Assembly: GCF_014855515.1 (NCBI RefSeq)
Contig: NZ_JACYFK010000002.1
Coordinates: 434,001-498,000, forward strand
Source: Euzebyella marina
GTDB taxonomy: Bacteria > Bacteroidota > Bacteroidia > Flavobacteriales > Flavobacteriaceae
DNA length: 64,000 nucleotides
Reading direction: 5' to 3'
The number at the start of each line of letters is the position of its first letter. The stretch's first letter is position 1. Under the pieces are notes generated by a model. It was not told the DNA's origin, ran no database searches, and saw only the letters and a program-made list of their open reading frames with translations. The position numbers and the translations under genes were made by a program. Below are positions 53,912 to 63,093 of the stretch, piece by piece.

Positions 53912-54928
53912 TTATTGTTGACAGTCCATTAAAACCTTCATTCCATCAGGATTCAAATCAATTTGTTCAAATACTGATTGAATGTTTGTCAATGGCTGAA
54001 TATCCGTTATCATGTTTTCAAAACCTACCTTATTCTCGGTGACAAGGGTAATAGCGCGTTCATAATCTTCTTTTTCATACACCCTTGCCCCTATGAGCCG
54101 TAATTCTTTCCAGAAAAATTTAAAAAGATCGACTTCTTTTTTTTGACCGTGAATCGCGACCATAACTATTCTACCCCTGATACCTGCAACTTCGGTCATA
54201 ATATCTAAAGTAGCCTGAACACCGGCTACCTCAAAGACCACATCGGCCCTTCGGTTTTCGGTACGATTCTTCACTTCTTCTATTAAATCGACTTTGGTAG
54301 GGTCAATAACATTCAAACCCAATTCTTTTGCTTTTGCAATACGTTTTGGGTTGATTTCAGAAACAAAAACTTGAGCACCAGTCTGCTGGGCTACCAAAGC
54401 AACAAGAAGACCAATAGGCCCACCGCCAAGTACAACAGCGGTTTCATGTTTCTTTAATTCACTTAATCGAACATCGTGAACAGCTACGGCCAAGGGCTCA
54501 ATAAGTGCGGCCAACTTTAAATCGGTATTTTTTGGGAGCTGATGAAGGGTAAAGGCGGGAACGTTCCAAAACTGTTGCATAGATCCTGGACTATCAATGC
54601 CTATAAATTTTAAGTTCTCACAGATATGGTTAAACCCTTTATCTGAAGGTAAAACTCCCCTATCATCCAATGGTCTGACTACCACTTTATCACCAACCTT
54701 GTAATTCGTTACATCAGCGCCAATGGCATCGATTGTGCCCGACATTTCATGACCAATGGTCACTGGCATTTGAACACGTTTATCCATCATACCATGGTAA
54801 ATATGAACATCTGTACCGCAAACGCCCGTGTAGGCTACCTTTATACGAACTTCATCACTGAGCGGATCAACTTTGGCTTTATCAATCACCGAAAAGGTCT
54901 TATTACCGATATATTGGGTGGATTTCAT
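53912..54928 (-). CDS. zinc-type alcohol dehydrogenase lacking the structural zinc cysteines
   Basis: 338 residues. The catalytic zinc ligands are present (C37 in GVCGTDVHIY, H60-E61 in IGHEMSG), and GGGPIGLLVALV binds NAD. The lobe that usually holds four cysteines for a second, structural zinc (about 85-105) has only one, C103, so the structural zinc is lost. Substrate is probably a sugar alcohol or sugar acid, given the neighbours. A second ADH at 57698 keeps all four. Confidence 0.87.
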   Translation of the reverse strand: MKSTQYIGNKTFSVIDKAKVDPLSDEVRIKVAYTGVCGTDVHIYHGMMDKRVQMPVTIGHEMSGTIDAIGADVTNYKVGDKVVVRPLDDRGVLPSDKGFNHICENLKFIGIDSPGSMQQFWNVPAFTLHQLPKNTDLKLAALIEPLAVAVHDVRLSELKKHETAVVLGGGPIGLLVALVAQQTGAQVFVSEINPKRIAKAKELGLNVIDPTKVDLIEEVKNRTENRRADVVFEVAGVQATLDIMTEVAGIRGRIVMVAIHGQKKEVDLFKFFWKELRLIGARVYEKEDYERAITLVTENKVGFENMITDIQPLTNIQSVFEQIDLNPDGMKVLMDCQQ

Positions 54929-55030
54929 TCTTTGTGTAATCGATTGTATTTAAAATGGGCCATAAAAATACTAGCTAACTTTGAATAAGCAATAAGCAGC
55001 GAAGAATTTTCTTTACTTTTTGGGCAGCAC

Positions 55031-56647
55031 CTATTTTAGTTCCAATGGTTCGACTGTATTACCATCGTTACCTCTTATTGCCAGATAGCCTTCAATCATT
55101 TCTTTTAATTTATCGGGATGACTGCTAGCAAGATTATCGCTTTGGCCTATATCTTCCTTTAAATTATATAGTTGATATTCTTTTGAATTGCCCAATTCGA
55201 TATCAACTTGTTTGTTTACAGCGGCACCTTCATACGGTGGTATCATTACCCAATTTCCTTCCCTAAAGGCTGTTCTACTGGTAGCTTCCAAAATCAAATG
55301 ATTACGACCTTCTTGGCTATCTCCCAAAAGAACATTCAATAAATTTTTGCTATCTTCAGTTTTCACATCACTATCCACCAAACTGCCTAAGGTAGCCAAA
55401 AGGTCGATTTGCGAAATAAGTGCTTCGGAAACCCCCGGGGTTATTTTACCCTTCCAATAAGCAAAAAACGGAACTCTGGTTCCCGCCTCGAACAAACTAT
55501 ATTTACCCCCTCTCAATGGCCCTCTTGGATTATGGTTCCCCACTTTCTCAACGGCATCATCATAATAACCATCATTCAATACGGGGCCATTGTCACTCGA
55601 AAAAATAATCAATGTATTTTCTAACAACCCCTCAGATTCTAGCATCTGAACAAACTGCCCTACAACCCAATCGGCTTCTACTATCACGTCGCCCCTCGGG
55701 CCCATACCAGAGGTGCCAACAAATCTTGGGTGCGGTGTTCTTGGCACATGGGGCTGTTGAAGAGCATAGTACAAGAAAAACGGATTCTTTTTATGGCCTT
55801 GAACATAAGATTTGGCTTTATTTAAAAAATGGTCGGCCATGTCAATATCAGACCATTTAGCCGCCTCTCCCCCTTTCATAAAGCCTATTCTAGGTATTCC
55901 GTTTACAATGCTGTTATTATGGCCATGATGCCATTTCATAGTAGTAAGTTCAGGATTATCCTTGCCCGTGGGTTCGCCTTCAAAATTTTCTTCATAGTTG
56001 ACATAAATAGGGTCATTGGGGTCTAAATTGACAACGTGGCCATTTTCGATATAAACCGTAGGCACCCTATCTTGCGTTGCAGCCAAAATATGACTATAAT
56101 CAAAACCAACTTCATTGGGGCTATGTGCTATTCTCTGGTTCCAGTCTACATTTCCGTTACCAAGGCCTAAATGCCATTTGCCCACTATTCCCGTAGAATA
56201 CCCTTTAGTTTTCAAAACTTTGGGCAGCGTTATTTGACTCGTGTCTATAATAAGAGGAGCAGTACCAGGCAGAATCTTGGCATTTTTGTTTCTCCATGGA
56301 TAAACACCGGTTAACAGAGCATACCGGCTTGGGGTGCAGGTCGCAGAAGTAGCGTAACCATTGGTAAATCGCATACCTCCATTGGCAAGCTTGTCTAAAT
56401 TTGGTGTTTTTAATTCAGTCGCACCATAAGCACCCATCTCTCCATAACCTAAGTCATCCGCATATATAATTACAATATTGGGTTTTTCTACTTTGGGGGC
56501 TTTTTTAGAAGCTTCCGGTTTTTTCGTCTCTTGACAGGATATTAATAGTAAAATAACCCATACAAAAGAGGTCAACAGTGAGCGTATAGTGATCGATGTG
56601 GAATTTTGCCTTTTTGTAGTAGTTGAAATCTTTTTAGGATTGGTCAT
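55031..56647 (-). CDS. S1 family sulfatase lipoprotein
   Basis: 538 residues. A lipoprotein signal ends at LLISC (C38), so it is anchored in the envelope. CTPSR at 104-108 holds the cysteine that becomes formylglycine; DDLGYGEMG (64-72) binds calcium, and the later SSDNGPVLNDGYYDD holds more ligands. Family length is normal. It removes sulfate from sugars, plausibly from fucoidan or other algal polysaccharides, after modification by an anaerobic or FGE-type enzyme encoded elsewhere. Dioxygenase upstream and ADH downstream are on the same strand. Confidence 0.92.
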   Translation of the reverse strand: MTNPKKISTTTKRQNSTSITIRSLLTSFVWVILLLISCQETKKPEASKKAPKVEKPNIVIIYADDLGYGEMGAYGATELKTPNLDKLANGGMRFTNGYATSATCTPSRYALLTGVYPWRNKNAKILPGTAPLIIDTSQITLPKVLKTKGYSTGIVGKWHLGLGNGNVDWNQRIAHSPNEVGFDYSHILAATQDRVPTVYIENGHVVNLDPNDPIYVNYEENFEGEPTGKDNPELTTMKWHHGHNNSIVNGIPRIGFMKGGEAAKWSDIDMADHFLNKAKSYVQGHKKNPFFLYYALQQPHVPRTPHPRFVGTSGMGPRGDVIVEADWVVGQFVQMLESEGLLENTLIIFSSDNGPVLNDGYYDDAVEKVGNHNPRGPLRGGKYSLFEAGTRVPFFAYWKGKITPGVSEALISQIDLLATLGSLVDSDVKTEDSKNLLNVLLGDSQEGRNHLILEATSRTAFREGNWVMIPPYEGAAVNKQVDIELGNSKEYQLYNLKEDIGQSDNLASSHPDKLKEMIEGYLAIRGNDGNTVEPLELK

Positions 56648-56669
56648 AGTATTTTTTGATAGGATGGAT

Positions 56670-57560
56670 TTATACTCCTTCGAATAATAAGGGAAAGAAC
56701 TTACCTTGCATTTTTTGCCCTTTAGGTATAATAGGAACCCCCGCTAGCAGTTCATCGTCGGTATTACTCACCGTACCATCTGCAAAAACATTTAGAACGA
56801 AAGCCCTTCTGCTTCTCTCCGATTTATTTTCGTAGGAACCATGAACCATTAAAGGATGGTGAAAAGTGGCAAAACCCTTCTTAAGTTCAATAGGTACAGG
56901 TTTGTCAAATTGTTCCTTTTGTTCTGTAGAGAGATAGCTCTTTAAACCGTTCATATCCCCTGCAAGAGTTGGAGCTTCCAAGAGTCCCCATTTGTGACTT
57001 TTGGGAATATAGTGTAAACAGCCATTTTCGGTGGTTGCATCATCAAGTCCCGTCCAACAGGTCAGATGCTGCATCGCAATTGTTCGCGTCCAATAAGAAT
57101 AGTCTTGATGCCATGCTACCACACCCCCATGCCTAGCGGGTTTACAGAATAACTGGTCATGCCAAAAACGAACCGGCCTATCATTCAATAGTTGATAGGC
57201 GGCCATCACAAAAGCAGGGTTATAAAGCACATCATGAAAACCTTTTGTAATACGCCAATGACCTAACGAATGAAACAGAACCGAATTTGGATCATTCGAT
57301 TCATTGGTATGAAACTCATAGAACAAATGGTGGCCTGGGTGCTTGGGGTTGGTTAATTCTTCCAATTCCTGGTTTAAAAGATCGACTTGGTCTTCATCTA
57401 AAAGTTTGATACCTGACACGTAACCTTCTTCGTGAAAATGCTTGACCTGCTCGTCGGTAAGTCTATAAGCATCCCACTCTCCTGTTGTTTTTGGCCAGTG
57501 AAATAAATCGCTTATTAAATGTTGTTTTTCAGAAAGATCACCTATGAATTGCATACGCAT
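56670..57560 (-). CDS. phytanoyl-CoA dioxygenase (PhyH) family protein
   Basis: 296 residues. The Fe(II) facial triad is visible: H151 and D153 in VVAWHQDYSYW and H240 in LMVHGSYE. R251 or R252 fits the 2-oxoglutarate salt bridge. PhyH-like enzymes use O2 and 2-oxoglutarate to hydroxylate or demethylate small molecules. It is the first gene of the minus-strand operon, 22 bases before the sulfatase, so it may act on the same sugar, for instance removing a methyl or sulfate group. An internal ATG (Met3) is an alternative start. Confidence 0.87.
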   Translation of the reverse strand: MRMQFIGDLSEKQHLISDLFHWPKTTGEWDAYRLTDEQVKHFHEEGYVSGIKLLDEDQVDLLNQELEELTNPKHPGHHLFYEFHTNESNDPNSVLFHSLGHWRITKGFHDVLYNPAFVMAAYQLLNDRPVRFWHDQLFCKPARHGGVVAWHQDYSYWTRTIAMQHLTCWTGLDDATTENGCLHYIPKSHKWGLLEAPTLAGDMNGLKSYLSTEQKEQFDKPVPIELKKGFATFHHPLMVHGSYENKSERSRRAFVLNVFADGTVSNTDDELLAGVPIIPKGQKMQGKFFPLLFEGV

Positions 57561-57697
57561 GAAATTAACCTTTTATTTATTTTTAATACCATTTCCACCA
57601 AAAATCTTAGAAACCTTTAAAAATAATACAGTTAACTTAGTTTTTTTATAATTTAGGCGTATCTCACCTCAGGTAATTACTAAATCTCAGATAGTGA

Positions 57698-58714
57698 ATG
57701 AATTACATAGTTTGTGAAAAACCTAGGCAATTCCATTTAAAGGAAAAAGCCTATCCTTCAAGAAATTCTGGTGAGGCGCTTCTAAAAATTACCAAAGTTG
57801 GTATTTGTGGTACCGACCTTCATGCCTACGCCGGTAACCAAGCCTTCTTTACATACCCCAGAATACTTGGTCATGAATTGGCGGCAGAGGTCTTGGAAAT
57901 AGATAAAAACCAAAGGAATATTAAAGCCGGAGACAAAGTGGTAATTATGCCCTATTTGAGTTGTGGCAGATGTATCGCTTGCAGAAACGGAAAAACCAAT
58001 TGTTGCGTAGACATGTCTGTTTTGGGTGTACATACTGATGGGGGTATGCAAGAAAAGTTAGTGGTGCCCGAAAATATATTGTTACCAGCCAATCAACTAT
58101 CCGATCAAGAAACAGCTATAGTAGAATGTTTGTCTATTGGTGCGCACGCCGTCAGAAGGGCCAATTTAGAATCTGGTGAACAGGTCGTGGTGATAGGTTG
58201 TGGTCCTATTGGCATTGGGCTAATAAAATTTGCTCAGATTAAAGGAGCTCATGTAATAGCCATTGATATGAACCAAGATAGACTCGACTATGTCAAAAAA
58301 TATTTGGGCGTAGAGCATACCGTTCTAGGTGGCCAACAAGCTGTTGAACACGTGAAAAAAATGACCGGTAGTCAAATGGCTACTGCCGTTTTTGATGCCA
58401 CTGGGCACAAGGGGGCGCTAGAGTCAGGTGTCGATTTTATGGCTCATGGCGGTAGATATATTTTGGTGGGCCTTTCGAAAGGTGAGCTTACATTTTCGCA
58501 TCCTGCTATTCACGCCAAGGAAACATCGATTCTTTGCAGTAGAAATGCTGCATTGGTCGATTTTGAACATGTGATAAGCGTATTGGAAAATGGAGAATTT
58601 CCTGTTGCGTCTTTTATAACCCATAAAGTTCATTATACCGATATGATTGCCAATTTTGAGAATTGGTTACAGCCTGAAAATGGAGTCATAAAAGCGATGG
58701 TCGATTTTCAATAA
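57698..58714 (+). CDS. zinc-type sugar/polyol dehydrogenase
   Basis: 338 residues. The catalytic zinc site is C37 in GICGTDLHAY and H59-E60 in LGHELAA. C89, C92, C95 and C103 form the structural zinc lobe. NAD is bound at VVIGCGPIGIGLI. It heads the plus-strand fucose operon and may oxidise a fuconate-derived intermediate; reaction not certain. It is a diverged relative of the ADH at 53912. A start at 57698 gives a normal family N-terminus. Confidence 0.87.
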   Translation: MNYIVCEKPRQFHLKEKAYPSRNSGEALLKITKVGICGTDLHAYAGNQAFFTYPRILGHELAAEVLEIDKNQRNIKAGDKVVIMPYLSCGRCIACRNGKTNCCVDMSVLGVHTDGGMQEKLVVPENILLPANQLSDQETAIVECLSIGAHAVRRANLESGEQVVVIGCGPIGIGLIKFAQIKGAHVIAIDMNQDRLDYVKKYLGVEHTVLGGQQAVEHVKKMTGSQMATAVFDATGHKGALESGVDFMAHGGRYILVGLSKGELTFSHPAIHAKETSILCSRNAALVDFEHVISVLENGEFPVASFITHKVHYTDMIANFENWLQPENGVIKAMVDFQ

Positions 58715-58728
58715 CATTTTGATTACCC

Positions 58729-59556
58729 ATGATTATAGACAGTCATCAACATTTTTGGATCTACAACAGTAAAAAACACGCTTGGATCGATGACGAAATG
58801 GCAAGCATTCGAAAAGATTTTCTACCTGAAGATTTAAAGCCAATTTACCAGCAAAACGAGGTAGATGCTTGCGTGGCCGTGCAAGCGGATCAAACAAATG
58901 CAGAAACCAATTTTCTTTTACAGCTTGCCAACGAAAACGATTTCATAAAGGGTATTGTGGGTTGGATCGACCTACGTTCCAGAAAAATAGTAGCAGAGTT
59001 GGAGTCTTATCAAGCGCAACCTAAGATTAAAGGTTGGAGGCATATTGTTCAAGGTGAAGCCGATGTCAATTTTCTTTTACGAAGTGATTTCTTAAATGGA
59101 ATTGCCCAACTTGAGCAATTCGAGTACACCTATGATATTCTGGTGTATCCCCACCAATTGGGAGCAGTTCTCGAATTCGTGAAAAAATTCCCAAATCAAA
59201 GATTTGTAATTGATCATTTAGCCAAACCCTATATCAAAGATGGTTTTTTTGACGGATGGGCCATTTTGATGAAAGAAATTGCAAAAAATGAAAATGTATA
59301 TTGCAAGCTTTCAGGTATGATTACCGAAGCTAATTATACCAACTGGTCTGAAAAGCAGCTAAAGCCATACATAGATTTAGTAATGGAAGCTTTTGATGCT
59401 AAAAGAGTCATGTATGGCTCTGATTGGCCTGTTTGTTTGGTGGCAGGCACTTACACACAGGTAATTGATATCGTTAGAAATTATATCGGGTACTTAGACG
59501 AATGCGATCAACAAAGGATAATGGGTAAGAATGCCCAAGAATTTTACAACTTATAA
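58729..59556 (+). CDS. L-fuconolactonase-like amidohydrolase
   Basis: 275 residues of the amidohydrolase-2 group (TIM barrel). IDSHQHFW (H6, H8) holds the first metal-site residues, DHLAKPYIKDG the middle and MYGSDWPVC the last catalytic Asp. In the oxidative L-fucose pathway this enzyme opens L-fucono-1,5-lactone to L-fuconate. Neighbours (L-fucose dehydrogenase-like SDR, FucP, mutarotase) make this the most likely role; related family members act on other lactones. Confidence 0.85.
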   Translation: MIIDSHQHFWIYNSKKHAWIDDEMASIRKDFLPEDLKPIYQQNEVDACVAVQADQTNAETNFLLQLANENDFIKGIVGWIDLRSRKIVAELESYQAQPKIKGWRHIVQGEADVNFLLRSDFLNGIAQLEQFEYTYDILVYPHQLGAVLEFVKKFPNQRFVIDHLAKPYIKDGFFDGWAILMKEIAKNENVYCKLSGMITEANYTNWSEKQLKPYIDLVMEAFDAKRVMYGSDWPVCLVAGTYTQVIDIVRNYIGYLDECDQQRIMGKNAQEFYNL

Positions 59557-59601
59557 TTAAGGGCTTTTATCCCCCTTTAAAAAAAACAAACAACTTAAGA
59601 A

Positions 59602-60396
59602 ATGGATTTACATTTAAAAGATAAAGTAGTTGTCATTAGCGGAGCCGCAGGTAAATTCGGTAGTATAGGTGAAACTATTTTAATGAGATTGGTAGATGAA
59701 GGTGCTATTCCCGCCATTATCGACCGAAACGAAAGAGGTGCTGTCTATGCCGAAGAAATTAGAAATAAAGGCGTCGACGCACACTTTTGTCAGACTGACG
59801 TAACAGATCCTGAACAGGTGGAAAATGCCATGAACGAAATCAGCAAAAAGTATGGTAGAATTGATGTTGTTCTTAACAATGTAGGGGTAAACGATGGTGT
59901 CGGTTTAGAGGCCAGTTATGAGGAGTTCATGAACTCTTTAAAGCTCAACATGGTAAGCTATTTTTTAATTGTAAAACATGCCCTACCCTATCTTAAAAAA
60001 TCAAAAGGCAATATTTTGAACATCGGTTCAAAAGTAGCCCTTACAGGCCAAGGAAGAACTTCGGGCTACGCTGCATCTAAAGGCGGTGTACTGGCATTGA
60101 CAAGAGAATGGGCCGTTGATTTGGTTACTTATGGCATTCGCTCCAATGCCATTATCATTGCCGAAAGCTGGACACCATCTTATGATACTTGGATCAAAAC
60201 CCTACCCGATGGGGATAAAAAACTAAAGTCAATAGTCGAAAAAATTCCTTTGGAAAATCGAATGACATCGCCAGAAGAGATAGCCAATGTTTGCCTCTTT
60301 ACTATATCAGACCGTTCTTCACATACCACTGGTCAGTTCATATTTGTCGATGGGGGGTACGTACATCTAGATCGAGCACTATTGACAGAAAACTAG
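59602..60396 (+). CDS. SDR, probable L-fucose dehydrogenase
   Basis: 264 residues. GAAGKFGSIG is an unusual nucleotide motif; NNVGVNDGVGLE and YAASK follow. The NxGVNDGVGLE segment and a later AESWTPSYDTWI are the features I associate with L-fucose dehydrogenases such as FucX of Campylobacter jejuni. It would oxidise L-fucose to the lactone with NAD(P). It lies between the lactonase-like gene and the FucP permease. Confidence 0.82.
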   Translation: MDLHLKDKVVVISGAAGKFGSIGETILMRLVDEGAIPAIIDRNERGAVYAEEIRNKGVDAHFCQTDVTDPEQVENAMNEISKKYGRIDVVLNNVGVNDGVGLEASYEEFMNSLKLNMVSYFLIVKHALPYLKKSKGNILNIGSKVALTGQGRTSGYAASKGGVLALTREWAVDLVTYGIRSNAIIIAESWTPSYDTWIKTLPDGDKKLKSIVEKIPLENRMTSPEEIANVCLFTISDRSSHTTGQFIFVDGGYVHLDRALLTEN

Positions 60397-60429
60397 AAGC
60401 CTGAAAACCAAGTAAACCAAACCCTCAAC

Positions 60430-61752
60430 ATGAACAGCAACAACAAACAATCAGTAGTATCAAAAGCGGTACTCGTGCCTTTTATTTTGATTACCTCACT
60501 TTTCGCACTATGGGGATTAGCAAACGATATGACCAACCCAATGGTGAGAGGTTTTCAAAAGGTATTGGAGCTAAGTAACACCCAAGCCTCCCTAGTTCAG
60601 TTAGCTTTTTATGGTGGTTACTTTACGATGGCTTTGCCGGCTGCTTTATTCGTCAACAAGTTTTCGTACAAGAAAGGGGTTCTTTTGGGCTTGGCTCTTT
60701 ATTCAATAGGGGCCCTTTTATTCTGGCCAGCTGCGGCCAAAGAAAGTTATGGCTTCTTTCTGGCTGCCTTGTATATCTTGACATTCGGTTTGGCTTTTTT
60801 AGAAACTACGGCTAACCCTTATATTCTATCAATGGGTTCGGAAGAAACTGCGACCAGAAGGTTGAATTTTGCCCAAATGTTCAATCCGATGGGTTCTATT
60901 CTAGGGTTGCTCATAGCCCAAAATTTTGTTTTAGGTGCCCTGCGTTCAGATGATGTGACCGAAGATGGCATCCCCATTTACGACACCCTTTCAGAAGCGA
61001 GCAAAAGCCTGATCAGAACCAGTGATCTTGAGATTATTAGAAACCCATATGTTATTCTAGGGGTCGTTGTCATTTTCTTTTTCCTTTTGATCAGTTTCAT
61101 TAAAATGCCACAAAATAAAAGTCAAGAGGCTAAAGTAAAGTTTTCAGCGTCGATTAAAAGGTTATGGAAAGAGCCTAAGTTCGTTTTTGGGGTGATTGCC
61201 CAAATGTTCTACATAGGCGCTCAAATCATGTGCTGGACGTACGTCTACCAATATGCGGAGACCTTGGGTATCGATGCACAATCGGCAGTATGGTATGGCC
61301 TGGCCGGCTATATTTTCTTTTTAGTAGGAAGAACGGTAGGTACCGCTTTATTGGCCAAAATAAATTCGGGCAAATTGTTGATGCTCTTCGGTTTTGGTGC
61401 CATGCTCTCGCTTTTAGGAGCTATTTTTCTCCCTGGTATGTTGGGTATCTATGCGCTGCTCTTGACATCGTTTTTTATGTCGATCATGTTCCCGACCATT
61501 TATGGTATTGCCTTAGAAGGTCAGGGTGAAGACGCCAAATTCGGAGCTGCTTTTTTAGTAATGGCCATTGTCGGTGGAGCACTATTGCCATACCTTCAAG
61601 GCTATATGCTTGATTTTGGTGGAAACGGATATGAGGATGTTCGTTTCTTAGGGGTTTCAGAAATGCGCTTTTCATTTGTTCTTTCATTTATATGCTTTTT
61701 TATTGTTGCTATCTATGGAAGAAAAGTTTATACCAGTTACCAAATCAAGTAA
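60430..61752 (+). CDS. fucP: L-fucose:H+ symporter FucP-like permease
   Basis: 440 residues, 12 transmembrane helices of the major facilitator superfamily. FALWGLANDMTNPMVRGFQKVLELS matches the FucP N-terminal signature, including the conserved Asp in the first helix (proton/substrate site), and LAFLETTANPYILSMG holds the Glu-Thr-Ala-Asn-Pro motif. It imports L-fucose (or a related 6-deoxyhexose or galactose) with protons. The mutarotase follows after seven bases. Confidence 0.92.
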   Translation: MNSNNKQSVVSKAVLVPFILITSLFALWGLANDMTNPMVRGFQKVLELSNTQASLVQLAFYGGYFTMALPAALFVNKFSYKKGVLLGLALYSIGALLFWPAAAKESYGFFLAALYILTFGLAFLETTANPYILSMGSEETATRRLNFAQMFNPMGSILGLLIAQNFVLGALRSDDVTEDGIPIYDTLSEASKSLIRTSDLEIIRNPYVILGVVVIFFFLLISFIKMPQNKSQEAKVKFSASIKRLWKEPKFVFGVIAQMFYIGAQIMCWTYVYQYAETLGIDAQSAVWYGLAGYIFFLVGRTVGTALLAKINSGKLLMLFGFGAMLSLLGAIFLPGMLGIYALLLTSFFMSIMFPTIYGIALEGQGEDAKFGAAFLVMAIVGGALLPYLQGYMLDFGGNGYEDVRFLGVSEMRFSFVLSFICFFIVAIYGRKVYTSYQIK

Positions 61753-61759
61753 TAAAACA

Positions 61760-62116
61760 ATGCCTAAAAACACTAAACGATATTTCTACTCCTGTGATTT
61801 AAAGGACAATGCCGAACTCATTGCCGAGTATAAAGCGTACCATGAAGTGGGTGGGGTACCAAAAGAAGTCATCAAAAGCATTAGGGATGCCGGCATCATC
61901 CATATGCAAATATCTTTGACCGGAAATAGAATGTTTATGGTTATGGAAGTTGATGACACCTTCGACCCAGACAAAAAAGCTCAAATGGATGCCCAAAATC
62001 CTGCTGTGCAAGACTGGGAAAAACTAATGTGGAAGTTTCAGCAAGCCCTGCCTTGGGCAAATAAAGGAGAAAAATGGGTGCCGCTCGAAACAGTTTTTGA
62101 CCTAAAGGAGCATTGA
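61760..62116 (+). CDS. L-fucose/L-rhamnose mutarotase (RhaM family)
   Basis: 118 residues from ATG 61760; earlier in-frame codons fall within fucP. The fold is the ferredoxin-like dimer of RhaM, with YHEVGGVPKEV and ISLTGNRMFMVMEVD bearing the active-site His and acidic residues. It interconverts the anomers of the imported sugar. Beside fucP and the fucose dehydrogenase, L-fucose is the likely sugar. FAH (minus strand) converges with only 12 bases between. Confidence 0.85.
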   Translation: MPKNTKRYFYSCDLKDNAELIAEYKAYHEVGGVPKEVIKSIRDAGIIHMQISLTGNRMFMVMEVDDTFDPDKKAQMDAQNPAVQDWEKLMWKFQQALPWANKGEKWVPLETVFDLKEH

Positions 62117-62128
62117 AATTACGGTCGG

Positions 62129-62959
62129 CTAAGCAACGTAATTCACTAAGGTTCCAATATGTTCAATACTTATACGAATCTCGTCTTCCGATTTTAAGGT
62201 AAACTCATCCGGAGGAATAATTCCCGTTCCGGTCATTAAGAAGCATCCAACGGGAAAATTACATTCCCTGAAAAGGTAATCTACCAAATCTTGATGTTTC
62301 CTTTTCATTTGACTGATGGCAATAGTGTCTGAAAAAACAGATGAGCCAGACCTTAAGATCTCAAGGGTAATAGTGGTGGTTTCAACAATTGGGTCTTCAG
62401 AAACTAATATACATGGGCCCAATGCAGCACAACCTTCGTATGTTTTGGCCTGTGGCAAATAGAGCGGATTCTCTCCTTCTATACTTCTTGAGCTCATATC
62501 ATTTCCAATAGTGTATCCTTCAATGGTACCTTTTGAACTTACTAAAAGTGCCAGTTCGGGCTCTGGCACGTCCCAACCGGAATCTTTTCTGATACGTACC
62601 TTTCCATTGGGGTCAGCCGTTCTTTGACGAGTGGCCTTAAAGAATAGTTCAGGTCGATCGGCATCGTATACACGATCATAAAAGGTGCCGCCTCCCGCTT
62701 TTTTTGATTCTTCCATACGCGCTGTCTTACTACGCATATAAGTTACTCCAGAGGCCCAAATTTCATGGTCTCCCATGGGTTTTTCCAGTGTAGCACCGTT
62801 AAGGCCTTCATTTCTCTTCTCGAATGAATCTAAATCGTTCACCAAAGCGCTAAACAAATTTTGTCTGTTTAAAAAAGTATTCCAATCGGTTATCTGTTTT
62901 TCATAGAATTGACCTTCGTGTTCAATAATGGCAAGCGCTTGGCTTTTGTAAACTTTCAT
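62129..62959 (-). CDS. fumarylacetoacetate hydrolase (FAH) family enzyme
   Basis: 276 residues. The metal-binding region is EPELALLVSS (about 132-141) followed by GYTIGNDMSSRSIEG; the C-terminal MTGTGIIPPDEF closes the site. The DHEIWASGVTYMRSKTARMEE segment is close to the 2-keto-3-deoxy-sugar-acid dehydratase/hydrolase branch of FAH enzymes. It may split 2,4-diketo-3-deoxy-L-fuconate to pyruvate and lactate, or dehydrate a 2-keto-3-deoxy-acid. Motifs do not tell these apart. Confidence 0.82.
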   Translation of the reverse strand: MKVYKSQALAIIEHEGQFYEKQITDWNTFLNRQNLFSALVNDLDSFEKRNEGLNGATLEKPMGDHEIWASGVTYMRSKTARMEESKKAGGGTFYDRVYDADRPELFFKATRQRTADPNGKVRIRKDSGWDVPEPELALLVSSKGTIEGYTIGNDMSSRSIEGENPLYLPQAKTYEGCAALGPCILVSEDPIVETTTITLEILRSGSSVFSDTIAISQMKRKHQDLVDYLFRECNFPVGCFLMTGTGIIPPDEFTLKSEDEIRISIEHIGTLVNYVA

Positions 62960-63093
62960 AAAGTTGTAGTTGATCGTTTTGTTTGTCTAAAAGTAACGGT
63001 TTTTTGTTTCTTTTTTAAGTAGAATACGTACACTTTTAATTTTTAGGGGATATTGTTTTATATTCGGCTTTCGAACCTTTAAACAATAAAAAT

